Shown piece by piece: positions 8,904-18,011 of a stretch of DNA of 64,000 nt. Each line of letters begins with the position of its first letter. The stretch's first letter is position 1. Below the pieces are notes generated by a model. It had not been told where the DNA came from. It did not search any database and worked only from the letters and a program-made list of their open reading frames with translations. Source of the DNA: Neisseria mucosa (lineage in GTDB: Bacteria > Pseudomonadota > Gammaproteobacteria > Burkholderiales > Neisseriaceae); NCBI GenBank assembly GCA_003028315.1, contig CP028150.1, forward strand, positions 1,178,001-1,242,000. The letters are read 5' to 3'. A program made the translations under genes and the position numbers.

Positions 8904-9590
8904 ATGATGAATACCATTCCCTTTTTTCAGACGACCTTCAAACGATTAAGCCCTTTCTGTCTGACACTTTTTCTGGCTGCCTGCGCCGAAAGTGGTTCAC
9001 CGACGGGTGCGGTTCCCGATGGCTATTACAGAGTCAAGCCTGGCGATACGCTATCCCAGATTGCTAAACGCCACGGCCAAAGCATCCATACCTTGGCATC
9101 TTGGAACAACTTGCAAGACACTTCTAAAATCGAAGTAGGTCAAGTATTACGTATCCGACGCAATACGCGCCCTATTTCCCAATCAAACCAAGCAACTCAG
9201 GCTGTCGCACCGATCAACCGCCTGAACTTACTATGGCCTGTCGAAAACGGACGCAACTCCGTTATCAAGCAGTACAACGGAACAACCAACAAAGGCATCG
9301 ATATAGCAGGTACATCCGGAGAGCCTGTAAAATCTGCAGCTGCGGGGAAAGTATTGTATGTCGGAGAAGAAGTACGGGGTTACGGCAAACTGATTTTAAT
9401 TAGCCACAATGATTATGCGATTACAGCTTATGCACATAATGATGCCTTACTGGTACAAAAAGACCAGCAGGTTGCAGCCGGTCAGCAGATTGCAACGATG
9501 GGCAGCACAGACACCGACAGCGTAAAGCTGCATTTCGAAGTCCGTCTGAACGGCAAAGCCGTCAATCCTATGCCATACTTGCCCAATTAA
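8904..9590 (+). CDS. NlpD-like LysM/LytM lipoprotein
   Basis: Outer-membrane lipoprotein of 228 residues, probably an activator of cell-wall amidases. The signal ends in the lipobox LAAC (Cys27). A LysM peptidoglycan-binding domain follows at about residues 41-85 (YYRVKPGDTLSQIAKRHG ... VGQVLRI). The C-terminal M23/LytM domain starts near residue 108. The usual zinc ligands are not intact: the first His is Lys in NKGIDIAG and the HxH motif is KLH. This matches the degenerate NlpD/EnvC class, which regulates rather than cuts. A second such gene is at 49885. Two adjacent ATGs (8904, 8907) are possible starts; no strong ribosome binding site was seen. Confidence 0.85.
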   Translation: MMNTIPFFQTTFKRLSPFCLTLFLAACAESGSPTGAVPDGYYRVKPGDTLSQIAKRHGQSIHTLASWNNLQDTSKIEVGQVLRIRRNTRPISQSNQATQAVAPINRLNLLWPVENGRNSVIKQYNGTTNKGIDIAGTSGEPVKSAAAGKVLYVGEEVRGYGKLILISHNDYAITAYAHNDALLVQKDQQVAAGQQIATMGSTDTDSVKLHFEVRLNGKAVNPMPYLPN

Positions 9591-9605
9591 CATCCTCAAA
9601 CTTCA

Positions 9606-9648
9606 AAAGGTCGTCTGAATACTCTCTTCCGACTTTCAGACGACCTTT
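9606..9648. terminator. Inverted uptake-sequence terminator
   Basis: AAAAGGTCGTCTGAA and TTTCAGACGACCTTT with a spacer, just after the NlpD-like gene. Confidence 0.85.
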
Positions 9649-9806
9649 GTAGCTCCGCATAAGTTTATCGGAATGCCGCCATCTATCTCCCATCCAACTA
9701 CTTTTTCCAAGCCGGAGCGGACAGATGTGGCAACCGTTTTGCAATGATTTCACTATATTATCCAGTCAATCAAACATTGTGATATACTAGCCAGCTAATT
9801 TTCCTG

Positions 9807-9897
9807 CCTTTTGCAAGCAACGGACGATAAAAGCCCCGATGGGTCGGAGCCGCTTTTGCAGTCATCATTGGCAAAAGGATTCCCATTTTTTATTTAA
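9807..9897 (+). promoter_or_regulatory. Structured leader of tig with alternative hairpins
   Basis: CCTTTTGC (9807-9814) and CTTTTGC (9853-9859) can both pair with GCAAAAGG (9871-9878). A separate stem AAAAGC / GCTTTT with inner CCGA-TGGG-TCGG (9829-9857) competes for the middle element. The 9853-9878 hairpin is followed by a T-rich run, as in a terminator. A -10-like TATACT lies at 9783-9788. This could be an attenuator controlling tig-clpP; it is inferred from pairing only. Confidence 0.4.
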
Positions 9898-9919
9898 CAC
9901 AACAAATTAAGGTCTTACG

Positions 9920-11230
9920 ATGAGCGTAACTGTTGAAACTTTAGAAAATCTGGAACGCAAAGTAGTGTTGTCTCTGCCTTGGTCCGAAATCAACGCAGAA
10001 ACCGATAAAAAACTGAAACAAACCCAACGCCGTGCAAGAATCGACGGTTTCCGTCCGGGTAAAGCACCTTTAAAAATGATTGCACAAATGTACGGTGCAA
10101 GCGCTCAAAATGATGTCATCAATGAAATGGTCCAACGCCGCTTCTACGATGTTGCCGTTGCCCAAGAATTGAAAGTTGCCGGCTATCCGCGTTTCGAAGG
10201 CGTTGAAGAACAAGACGATAAAGAATCCCTGAAAATCGCTGCGATTTTCGAAGTGTTCCCTGAAGTCGTTATCAGCGATTTGTCTGCACAAGAAGTCGAA
10301 AAAGTAACCGCTTCCGTCGGCGATGCCGAAGTGGACCAAACCGTAGAAATCCTGCGCAAACAACGCACCCGCTTCAACCATGTTGAACGCGAAGCCCAAA
10401 ACGGCGACCGCGTCATCATCGACTTCGAAGGCAAAATCGACGGCGAACCTTTCGCCGGCGGCGCATCCAAAAACTACGCCTTCGTATTGGGCGCAGGTCA
10501 AATGTTGCCTGAATTTGAAGCCGGCGTAGTCGGCATGAAGGCAGGCGAAAGCAAAGACGTTACCGTCAACTTCCCTGAAGACTACCACGGTAAAGACGTT
10601 GCCGGTAAATCTGCCGTCTTCACTATCACATTGAACAACGTATCCGAACCCACCCTGCCTGAAGTTGACGCCGACTTCGCCAAAGCATTGGGTATCGCCG
10701 ACGGCGACGTTGCCAAAATGCGCGAAGAAGTGAAGAAAAACGTAGGCCGCGAAGTTGAACGCCGCGTAAACGAACAAACCAAAGAATCTGTAATGAACGC
10801 GCTGCTCAAAGCCGTAGAGCTGAAAGCGCCTGTTGCTTTGGTAAATGAAGAAGCCGCCCGTTTGGCAAACGAAATGAAACAAAACTTCGTCAACCAAGGC
10901 ATGGCTGACGCTGCCAACTTGGATCTGCCTTTGGACATGTTCAAAGAGCAAGCCGAACGCCGCGTATCTTTGGGTCTGATTTTGGCTAAACTGGTTGAAG
11001 AAAACAAACTGGAACCGACTGAAGAGCAAATTAAAGCCGTTGTTGCCAACTTCGCAGAAAGCTACGAAGATCCTCAAGAAGTGATCGACTGGTACTACGC
11101 AGAGCCTTCCCGCCTGCAAGGTCCGACTTCTTTGGCAGTAGAAAGCAACGTCGTTGATTTCGTTTTGGGCAAAGCCAAAGTAACCGAAAAAGCTTTGTCT
11201 TTTGACGAAGTGATGGGCGCACAAGCCTAA
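9920..11230 (+). CDS. tig: Trigger factor
   Basis: Ribosome-associated chaperone and peptidyl-prolyl isomerase that shelters nascent chains. The 436-residue length is typical. The N-terminal ribosome-binding domain contains the signature FRPGKAP (near residues 44-50). The central FKBP-type domain runs from about 160 to 250 (VIIDFEGKIDGEPFAGG ... GMKAGESKDVTVNFPEDY). The C-terminal arm domain makes up the rest. An AAGG Shine-Dalgarno precedes the ATG. The gene is followed 87 bp later by clpP, the common tig-clpP order. A structured leader lies upstream. Confidence 0.97.
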   Translation: MSVTVETLENLERKVVLSLPWSEINAETDKKLKQTQRRARIDGFRPGKAPLKMIAQMYGASAQNDVINEMVQRRFYDVAVAQELKVAGYPRFEGVEEQDDKESLKIAAIFEVFPEVVISDLSAQEVEKVTASVGDAEVDQTVEILRKQRTRFNHVEREAQNGDRVIIDFEGKIDGEPFAGGASKNYAFVLGAGQMLPEFEAGVVGMKAGESKDVTVNFPEDYHGKDVAGKSAVFTITLNNVSEPTLPEVDADFAKALGIADGDVAKMREEVKKNVGREVERRVNEQTKESVMNALLKAVELKAPVALVNEEAARLANEMKQNFVNQGMADAANLDLPLDMFKEQAERRVSLGLILAKLVEENKLEPTEEQIKAVVANFAESYEDPQEVIDWYYAEPSRLQGPTSLAVESNVVDFVLGKAKVTEKALSFDEVMGAQA

Positions 11231-11265
11231 TCATCTTCAAAAGGTCGTCTGAAACAGACAACTTG

Positions 11266-11294
11266 AAAGCACCAAAGCACCCCTTTGGTGCTTT
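11266..11294 (+). promoter_or_regulatory. Perfect hairpin between tig and clpP
   Basis: AAAGCACCAAAG (11266-11277) and CTTTGGTGCTTT (11283-11294) form a 12-bp perfect stem with a 5-base loop. It is not followed by a T run, so it may be a processing or stability element rather than a terminator. A single uptake sequence lies just upstream at about 11241-11253. Confidence 0.6.
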
Positions 11295-11317
11295 CGCAAC
11301 ATTGACAGGAGACAAAA

Positions 11318-11938
11318 ATGTCCTTCGATTTCAATAATTACCTCGTTCCTACCGTTATCGAACAAAGCGGCCGCGGCGAGCGTGCATTTGATATTTACTC
11401 GCGCCTTTTGAAAGAGCGCATCGTATTTTTGGTCGGTCCGGTAACCGACGAGTCCGCCAATTTGGTGGTTGCTCAGCTGTTGTTTTTGGAAAGTGAAAAT
11501 CCGGACAAAGATATTTTCTTCTATATCAATTCTCCCGGCGGCTCGGTAACGGCAGGCATGTCGATTTACGACACCATGAATTTCATCAAGCCCAATGTCT
11601 CCACCTTGTGCTTGGGACAAGCGGCAAGCATGGGCGCATTCCTGCTCTCGGCAGGAGAGAAAGGCAAACGTTTCGCCCTACCCAACAGCCGTATCATGAT
11701 CCACCAGCCTTTAATCAGCGGCGGCTTGGGCGGTCAGGCATCCGACATTGAAATCCATGCCCGCGAGCTGTTGAAAATCAAAGAGAAACTTAACCGCCTG
11801 ATGGCGAAACACTGCGGCCGCGACTTGGCAGATTTGGAGCGCGACACCGACCGCGACAACTTCATGTCTGCCGAAGAAGCCAAAGAATACGGTTTGATTG
11901 ACCAAGTTTTGGAAAATCGCGCTTCTTTGCAGGCTTAA
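11318..11938 (+). CDS. clpP: ATP-dependent Clp protease proteolytic subunit
   Basis: Self-compartmentalised serine protease that degrades substrates fed by ClpX or ClpA. The protein has 206 residues. The catalytic triad is Ser104 (GQAASMGAF), His129 (RIMIHQP) and Asp178 (ERDTDRD), aligned with the known ClpP residues. A clear AGGAG Shine-Dalgarno (gacaggagac) precedes the ATG at 11318. It is downstream of tig; clpX is not next to it in this window. An uptake-sequence hairpin ends the unit. Confidence 0.97.
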   Translation: MSFDFNNYLVPTVIEQSGRGERAFDIYSRLLKERIVFLVGPVTDESANLVVAQLLFLESENPDKDIFFYINSPGGSVTAGMSIYDTMNFIKPNVSTLCLGQAASMGAFLLSAGEKGKRFALPNSRIMIHQPLISGGLGGQASDIEIHARELLKIKEKLNRLMAKHCGRDLADLERDTDRDNFMSAEEAKEYGLIDQVLENRASLQA

Positions 11939-11957
11939 AAATATTTTTGACAGAATA

Positions 11958-11999
11958 AAAGGTCGTCTGAAAACTATTTGAAGATTTCAGACGACCTTT
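11958..11999. terminator. Inverted uptake-sequence terminator after clpP
   Basis: AAAGGTCGTCTGAAA and TTTCAGACGACCTTT with a 15-base spacer. Confidence 0.88.
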
Positions 12000-12282
12000 G
12001 CTTTATTATAAAACCCCTTTATCAACACACTATTTTTAGATTCATACTTTTTACTACGCCGTTTCATTCAATTTCTTTGAACAACTGTAAACTGGCCAAC
12101 AGAAAATAAATACGGCTCCCCCCCCACCTGTCGGATACAGCCTTCCCTCCCCCAAATCCCTCCGAACAAACCCATATCTGGGCTGATGACCACCAATATT
12201 TCGACTATAAAAAAACCAACAGAAACGTTATCCCCTGCCTTGCCGATAAAGCTGAAGAAAGTCGTCTGAAAACCCGTTTCAT
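12000..12282. other. Intergenic region with C8 tract
   Basis: Gap between clpP and convergent comEC. It contains a run of eight C at 12118-12125 and a single uptake sequence at about 12257-12270. Short open stretches on the plus strand have no recognisable product and no start signals. Confidence 0.4.
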
Positions 12283-14508
12283 TTACTCAAACGGCTTTTT
12301 CTGCCAATAAAACTTATCCTTTTTCAGACGACCTTTAAAGACTTCATCGCCGCCCAGCTCAAATACCAATGCACCCGACAAATCCGTTCGCAACAAAGTC
12401 GCGCCGTGTGCGCGGACTCGGGTTTGGACGGCGGGAGTGGGGTGTTTGTAAGCGTTGGCGTAGCCGCTGGAGGCAACGGCGTATTTGGGCGCGACTGTGT
12501 TGAGGAAGCCGCCGGATGAAGCCGTATTGCTGCCGTGGTGTCCCAATATCAAAACCTGGCTGTACAGCGAGCTGCCGTAGCGTTCTACCAGCCCTGCTTC
12601 GCCTTTGACGCCCAAATCGCCCGTAACCAACAATGCCTGCCCGTCGGAAACGACGCGCAAGACGCAGCTTCGGTCATTGTCTTCGCCGCCCGAATTTTCA
12701 GACGACCTCAATAACTCGAAATCCACGCCGTCCCATTGCCATTGCGCTTCGGCGCAAAATTTTGCGTTCGGATAAAACTCAGGCTGTCCCGCCAGCGTTT
12801 TGCCGATTTCAATATCGGAAACGGCGTCCAAACCGCCGTCGTGGTCGCTGTCGTGATGCGACAGAATCAGCGTGTCCAAACGGCGCACGCCCATGGCGTT
12901 CAGGCTTGGCACGATACCCGTTTGCGCCGCCTGCGCCGTACCCGTGTCAAACAGCAGGTTGCGGTCGCGCGTCTGCACCAATACCGACAAACCCTGTCCA
13001 GCGTCCATCACAGTAATCCGCGCCAAGCCGTCGTCCAAACGGTCGGGGCGGTAAAACACAAATCCTGCCAACACCAAACACGCCCACGGTCGCAAACCCA
13101 GACCGCGCGGCAACAGCCACAGCAAAGCCGCTGCAAAAGCCAAAATCAACAAAGGCACAGGCGCGGCGGCTACGGCAAATTCAGGCGACACCTCCGCCAA
13201 CCAAACCAAGCCGCGCAAAGTGTATTCCGCCAAACCTGCCGCTACCCATTGCAAAGGTGCGAACGGCAACACCGACCCCAGCAACGCCAAAGGCGTTAAT
13301 ACCCAAGAAAACCAAGGAATCATCGCCGCATTGACCAAAGGGCTGATGATGGGCAAGGACGCAAAAATATAGCCCAACAATACCACCGACAACACCGTCG
13401 CCGCCCATTGTCCGCGTACAGCCAAACGCCAGCCGCGTTCTTTCAGACGACCTGCCGAAGCCCAAATCAAGGCGGCAACCAAGCCGAACGACAGCCAAGT
13501 GCCGACACCCAAAACCGCCAATGGATCAAGCAGCAACACCAACTCCAAAGCCTGCCACCACGCCGCCCAACCCGAAGACAGACTGCCGCGCCACCAAGCC
13601 CAGGCAAACGCCGCCAACATCAAAACGCTGCGCTGCGTCGGCACGGAAAAGCCCGCCAGCAGCGCATAAAACAAAGCCCCTGCCGCGCCGCCCGCCAAAA
13701 TCCACACGCGCGGTTTTGCCGGTATCCAAGGCAGTCGTCTGAAAATCAGTTTGACCAGCCAACCCGCCAACACCGCCACCATCGTAACGTGCAGCCCCGA
13801 AATACTGACCAAGTGCGTCAAACCCAAAGGTCGGAATGCCTGCCACAGTTCGGGCCTCAACGCTGATTGTTCGCCTATGCTCAAAGCCCGCATCAGACCG
13901 ATACCGTCCGAAAAATCCGGACTTCTCGCCCCGACAGCCTGCCAACGGCGGCTGACCGCATCGCGCCACACCGCCAAGCCGACACCGCCGCCCTCGCGAA
14001 CCAAGCTCCTGCCTTTGCCCAGCGTGCCCGCGCCATCCAAACCGTTTGCCAACGCCCAAGCCTCGCGGTTCAGCCCGCGCAGGTTCACTTCGCCGATAAC
14101 CGGCTTGAGCCGTGCCGACACCTTCCAGCGGCTGCCCACCGCCCAATTGCGTTTCTGATAATCCGACAGCAATAAATCAAACTGCCGCCCGTCCTCCGTC
14201 CACGCCTTCGCCGCAAACTGCACCCGCCGCCCGTCGCCGCGCGGCATATCTGCGACTTCAACCGTCAACACCGACTCCGAAGACCCGTTCAGCGGCCATT
14301 GCGCCGACAAAGCCGCTTCCGTCCGAAACACGCCGTAAGCCGCGCCAAGCAGGACGCACAGCATCATTCCCGCCGCTGCAAACCGCCGCGAAGCCGCCAG
14401 CAAAACCAATGCCGCCGCCAGCCACGCAGCCCAATGCGGTATGGACGGCAAAGCGAACGAGGCGATGACGCCGACTGCCCAAAACGGCAATCCATAATAT
14501 TTCAGCAA
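12283..14508 (-). CDS. comEC: ComEC/Rec2-type DNA uptake channel
   Basis: Inner-membrane channel that carries one strand of incoming DNA into the cytoplasm during transformation; in Neisseria the gene is called comA. The sequence has an N-terminal ComEC domain, then the competence domain of many transmembrane helices (around GLTHLVSISGLHVTMVAVLAG). The C-terminal metallo-beta-lactamase-like domain has SHHDSDHDGG and a second GHHGS motif. The chosen start is TTG at 14508 (LLKYYGLPFW), preceded by AAAGGGA. An upstream in-frame ATG at 14610 falls inside the shared uptake-sequence hairpin and is unlikely to be used. From TTG the protein is 741 residues. Confidence 0.9.
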   Translation of the reverse strand: MLKYYGLPFWAVGVIASFALPSIPHWAAWLAAALVLLAASRRFAAAGMMLCVLLGAAYGVFRTEAALSAQWPLNGSSESVLTVEVADMPRGDGRRVQFAAKAWTEDGRQFDLLLSDYQKRNWAVGSRWKVSARLKPVIGEVNLRGLNREAWALANGLDGAGTLGKGRSLVREGGGVGLAVWRDAVSRRWQAVGARSPDFSDGIGLMRALSIGEQSALRPELWQAFRPLGLTHLVSISGLHVTMVAVLAGWLVKLIFRRLPWIPAKPRVWILAGGAAGALFYALLAGFSVPTQRSVLMLAAFAWAWWRGSLSSGWAAWWQALELVLLLDPLAVLGVGTWLSFGLVAALIWASAGRLKERGWRLAVRGQWAATVLSVVLLGYIFASLPIISPLVNAAMIPWFSWVLTPLALLGSVLPFAPLQWVAAGLAEYTLRGLVWLAEVSPEFAVAAAPVPLLILAFAAALLWLLPRGLGLRPWACLVLAGFVFYRPDRLDDGLARITVMDAGQGLSVLVQTRDRNLLFDTGTAQAAQTGIVPSLNAMGVRRLDTLILSHHDSDHDGGLDAVSDIEIGKTLAGQPEFYPNAKFCAEAQWQWDGVDFELLRSSENSGGEDNDRSCVLRVVSDGQALLVTGDLGVKGEAGLVERYGSSLYSQVLILGHHGSNTASSGGFLNTVAPKYAVASSGYANAYKHPTPAVQTRVRAHGATLLRTDLSGALVFELGGDEVFKGRLKKDKFYWQKKPFE

Positions 14509-14581
14509 AACTGTTTCCCTTTTTATTATTAGTTTTGAAATCAGGTGGGGATAATAATTGAATTTCCTGCAAACGTCATGA

Positions 14582-14627
14582 AAAAGGTCGTCTGAAAACC
14601 TGAATCTCAAGTTTTCAGACGACCTTT
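14582..14627. terminator. Inverted uptake-sequence hairpin between gshA and comEC
   Basis: AAAAGGTCGTCTGAAAA and TTTTCAGACGACCTTT form an inverted pair downstream of gshA on the minus strand and upstream of comEC. Confidence 0.85.
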
Positions 14628-14646
14628 CACTATTTTAATTAATCCT

Positions 14647-15999
14647 TTACGGAGTGGTTTGCTCCAACTCAAGCGCGGCGGCAAGCAGTGACAGGCGCGC
14701 CATTACGCCGTAAACGTAGAGGCGGTTGTGTTCGTTGTCCACGTCGCAGTCTTTTTCGGAACGCGGCATACCGAGCGAGTCCCATTGTTCGAATACGCGC
14801 TTGCAGGCTTCGGGGGCTTCTTGGGAGTTGTCGCCGCTGCCGGTGGGAATGCTGTTGGACAGCGGGACGAACACCATGCCGCCGGCGTTGAGGTTTTCGT
14901 CCGCTCCGCGTCCTTCGTGTACGCGGAAGAAGCCGCCGATAACGAAACGGTCCATCATATAAACGACGGGTTCGCACACGGCGCCGTTCATGGTTTCATA
15001 GGTATAAATGCCTTCTTGGACAATCACTTCGCTGACTTCCAAGCCTTCTTTGACTTTCGCCATTTTGTTGCGGTTTTTGCGGTTCAACCCGCGCACTTCG
15101 TCAGCGGATTTGACGCTCATCACGCCCATGCCGTAAGTACCTGCGTCGGCTTTGACGATAACGAAAGGCTGGTCGGCAATGCCCAATTCGTCGTATTTGG
15201 CTTGAATTTTTGCCAGCACGCGTTCTACCGCTTCCGCCAACGCGTCTTCGCCTTCGCGCTCTTGGAAGTCCAACCCGCCGATTTTTTCGAAATACGGGTT
15301 AATCTGCCATTCGTCGATGTCAATCAGCTTGGCAAATTCGGCGGCGACTTGGTTGTATGCGCTGAAATGTTCTGTTTTACGGCGCGTCGTCCAACCGCCG
15401 TGCAGCGGAGGCAATACGGTTTGGCTGATGCCTTTGAGAATGTCGGGAACGCCCGCGGACAAGTCGTTGTTCAACAAGACGACGCAAGGCGAGAAGCCGT
15501 CGGCAAGATGGACGCGCTCGCGGGTACGCAATAAAGGTTCCAGCAGGATTTTGTCGCCCAGTGCGGTTTCAAACTCGGTCGGCTCGGTAACTTCCGGATT
15601 CAGGCTGCCCAAACGGACTTCATACCCTGCCGAGCGCAAAATCTCGCTGAGTGCGTAAACGTTTTGCAGGTAGAACGTGTTGCGGGTATGGTTTTCGGGA
15701 ATAATCAATACGGATTTTGCCGTTTCGCAGGCGCGTTGCACCGCGTCTTGCGCCGCCACTGCCGCCAGCGGGATGAAATTCGGATTCAGGTTGTTGAAAC
15801 CGCCGGGAAACAAGTTCATATCAATAGATGAAATTTTGTAACCGGCATTGCGGATGTCGACCGAACCGTAAAACGGCGGGCGGTGCGCGTTCCATTGCGA
15901 ACGGAACCATGCTTCGATTTTGGCGTGGTTGCACAGGATTTTCGCTTCAAATGCCTGAAGTTGTGACAGATGTTCGGCAGCCATAACCGGTAATTTCAT
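14647..15999 (-). CDS. gshA: Glutamate--cysteine ligase (proteobacterial ATP-grasp type)
   Basis: First enzyme of glutathione synthesis: joins glutamate and cysteine with ATP. The 450-residue protein matches the GshA form described from Acidithiobacillus rather than the E. coli type. Recognisable parts are the N-terminal PPFYGSVDIRNAGYKISSID segment, the GISQTVLPPLHGGWTTRRKT stretch and the ATP-grasp-like FVIVKADAGTYGMGVMSV near residue 280. Start is the ATG at 15999; a second Met follows at residue 6. The protein supplies the glutathione used by the hydrolase at 1724 and other thiol systems. The upstream gap separates it from divergent leuC. Confidence 0.88.
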   Translation of the reverse strand: MKLPVMAAEHLSQLQAFEAKILCNHAKIEAWFRSQWNAHRPPFYGSVDIRNAGYKISSIDMNLFPGGFNNLNPNFIPLAAVAAQDAVQRACETAKSVLIIPENHTRNTFYLQNVYALSEILRSAGYEVRLGSLNPEVTEPTEFETALGDKILLEPLLRTRERVHLADGFSPCVVLLNNDLSAGVPDILKGISQTVLPPLHGGWTTRRKTEHFSAYNQVAAEFAKLIDIDEWQINPYFEKIGGLDFQEREGEDALAEAVERVLAKIQAKYDELGIADQPFVIVKADAGTYGMGVMSVKSADEVRGLNRKNRNKMAKVKEGLEVSEVIVQEGIYTYETMNGAVCEPVVYMMDRFVIGGFFRVHEGRGADENLNAGGMVFVPLSNSIPTGSGDNSQEAPEACKRVFEQWDSLGMPRSEKDCDVDNEHNRLYVYGVMARLSLLAAALELEQTTP

Positions 16000-16113
16000 T
16001 CTCTATACCTCTGTTGTCGGATGTGGGATACGGATGGAAATGATAGTGCTTTTTTAGGCGGTACGACAAGCATTGTTTCAAATAAAATACCTCTTTTTGT
16101 CAACAATTCTACA

Positions 16114-16176
16114 ATTTGTCTAATTTTTGAAAGTTATTTTTAGATTTTTATGTGAAAAAGTAGAAATTAGACAAAT
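16114..16176. promoter_or_regulatory. Candidate operator: long inverted repeat upstream of leuC
   Basis: ATTTGTCTAATTT (16114-16126) and AAATTAGACAAAT (16164-16176) are perfect 13-bp inverted copies, with centres 50 bp apart. A related TTTTTGTCAACAATT precedes them at about 16094-16108. This fits two regulator dimers bound on the same DNA face between gshA and leuC, for example a LysR-type or Lrp-type protein; the regulator is unknown. Confidence 0.5.
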
Positions 16177-16266
16177 TTCTATTGCGCTACCCCTGCAAAA
16201 AGCCTAAAATCCGCCCATCAAAACAAACCATCTACTCCTATTATTAATAAGTAAAGATAACCCATC

Positions 16267-17676
16267 ATGAGCGCACAAACCCTCTACGACAAACTTTGGA
16301 ACAGCCACGTCGTCCGCGAAGAAGAAGACGGCACTGTCCTACTCTACATCGACCGCCATTTAGTGCACGAAGTCACCAGCCCGCAGGCATTTGAAGGTCT
16401 AAAAATGGCGGGGCGCAAGCTGTGGCGTATCGACAGCGTTGTCTCCACCGCCGACCACAACACCCCGACCGGCGATTGGGACAAAGGCATCCAAGACCCG
16501 ATTTCCAAGCTGCAAGTCGATACTTTGGACAAAAATATCAAAGAGTTCGGCGCACTCGCCTACTTCCCGTTCATGGATGAAGGTCAGGGCATCGTTCATG
16601 TCATGGGACCGGAACAAGGCGCGACCCTGCCCGGCATGACCGTTGTCTGCGGCGACTCGCACACCTCTACCCACGGCGCATTCGGCGCACTGGCACACGG
16701 TATCGGCACTTCCGAAGTCGAACACACTATGGCGACCCAGTGCATTACCGCGAAAAAATCCAAATCCATGCTGATTGCCGTTGAAGGTCGTCTGAAACCG
16801 GGCGTTACCGCCAAAGACGTTGCCCTCTACATCATCGGACAAATCGGCACGGCAGGCGGCACGGGTTACGCCATCGAGTTCGGCGGTGAAGCCATCCGCA
16901 GTCTCTCTATGGAAGGCCGCATGACCCTGTGCAACATGGCGATTGAAGCAGGTGCGCGCTCCGGCATGGTTGCCGTCGATCAAACCACCATCGACTATGT
17001 CAAAGACAAACCCTTCGCACCCAAAGGCGAAGCATGGGACAAAGCCGTCGAATACTGGCGCACGCTGGTTTCCGACGAAGGCGCGGTATTCGACAAAGAA
17101 TACCGTTTCAAAGCCGAGGACATCGAACCACAGGTAACATGGGGCACATCGCCCGAAATGGTTTTGGACATCAGCGGCAAAGTACCGAATCCTGCCGAAG
17201 AAACCGATCCCGTCAAACGCAGCGGCATGGAACGCGCCCTCGAATACATGGGCTTGGAAGCGGGTACGCCGCTGAACGAAATCCCCGTCGACATCGTATT
17301 CATCGGCTCCTGCACCAACAGCCGCATCGAAGATTTGCGCGAAGCCGCCGCCGTCGCCAAAGGCCGTAAAAAAGCCGACAACGTACAGCGCGTGTTAATC
17401 GTTCCCGGCTCCGGCTTGGTTAAACGGCAGGCGGAACAGGAAGGCTTGGACAAAATCTTCATTGATGCCGGTTTCGAATGGCGCGAACCGGGCTGCTCGA
17501 TGTGCCTCGCCATGAACGCCGACCGCCTGACTCCGGGCCAACGCTGCGCCTCCACTTCCAACCGCAACTTCGAAGGTCGCCAAGGCAACGGCGGGCGCAC
17601 GCACTTGGTCAGCCCCGCTATGGCTGCTGCCGCGGCAGTCAACGGACGCTTTACCGACATCCGTACCATGGCATAA
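16267..17676 (+). CDS. leuC: 3-isopropylmalate dehydratase large subunit
   Basis: With LeuD it isomerises 2-isopropylmalate to 3-isopropylmalate in leucine synthesis. The 469-residue aconitase-family protein binds a 4Fe-4S cluster through Cys349 (GSCTNSR), Cys410 and Cys413 (PGCSMC). Other signatures are VCGDSHTSTHGAFGALAHGIGTS and NRNFEGRQG. An in-frame uptake sequence encodes the EGRLKPG stretch near residue 178. Start is the ATG at 16267. It opens a leucine cluster in which leuD and leuB follow, interrupted by small lipoprotein genes. Confidence 0.97.
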   Translation: MSAQTLYDKLWNSHVVREEEDGTVLLYIDRHLVHEVTSPQAFEGLKMAGRKLWRIDSVVSTADHNTPTGDWDKGIQDPISKLQVDTLDKNIKEFGALAYFPFMDEGQGIVHVMGPEQGATLPGMTVVCGDSHTSTHGAFGALAHGIGTSEVEHTMATQCITAKKSKSMLIAVEGRLKPGVTAKDVALYIIGQIGTAGGTGYAIEFGGEAIRSLSMEGRMTLCNMAIEAGARSGMVAVDQTTIDYVKDKPFAPKGEAWDKAVEYWRTLVSDEGAVFDKEYRFKAEDIEPQVTWGTSPEMVLDISGKVPNPAEETDPVKRSGMERALEYMGLEAGTPLNEIPVDIVFIGSCTNSRIEDLREAAAVAKGRKKADNVQRVLIVPGSGLVKRQAEQEGLDKIFIDAGFEWREPGCSMCLAMNADRLTPGQRCASTSNRNFEGRQGNGGRTHLVSPAMAAAAAVNGRFTDIRTMA

Positions 17677-17769
17677 TCTTTCAGACGACCTTGCATAACC
17701 ACCAAAGGCCGGCTGTAACCACTATCTCCGCGCAAAGGAGATTCTCCAACTCTTAAATCAAGGAATCCA

Positions 17770-17994
17770 ATGATGAACAAACTGTTGATAACCACCCTTG
17801 CTGCCCTTACCCTGGCTGCCTGCTCCAGCACTTGGTCCGGAGCGAAAGATGACGCCAGCCGCAACTGGGATAAAACAGAAAACGCTGCCGAGCGCGGCTG
17901 GGACAAAACCAAAGCTGCCGTGAAAAAAGGTGGTAATGTCGTTGGCCGCGGCATGACCCATGTCGGCGAAAAAATTGAAGAAGCTACTGAATAA
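17770..17994 (+). CDS. Small lipoprotein with WDKT repeats
   Basis: Predicted lipoprotein of 74 residues. The signal is MMNKLLITTLAALTLAAC, with the lipidated cysteine at position 18. The mature part is a charged, probably helical chain with two related segments, SRNWDKTENA and ERGWDKTKAA, and no known catalytic motif. A Shine-Dalgarno-like AAGGAA lies 6 bases before the first ATG (17770). It sits between leuC and two entericidin-like genes, and all three are tiny lipoproteins with no obvious leucine role. Function is not recognised; homologues in Neisseria are annotated as hypothetical. Confidence 0.8.
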   Translation: MMNKLLITTLAALTLAACSSTWSGAKDDASRNWDKTENAAERGWDKTKAAVKKGGNVVGRGMTHVGEKIEEATE

Positions 17995-18011
17995 ACTGCT
18001 ATCTTTACACA

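Noticed and set aside
14508..14610. Longer comEC start at ATG 14610
   Set aside because: The extension encodes the uptake-sequence hairpin (FSDDLF) and precedes a better TTG start with a Shine-Dalgarno next to the first membrane helix.
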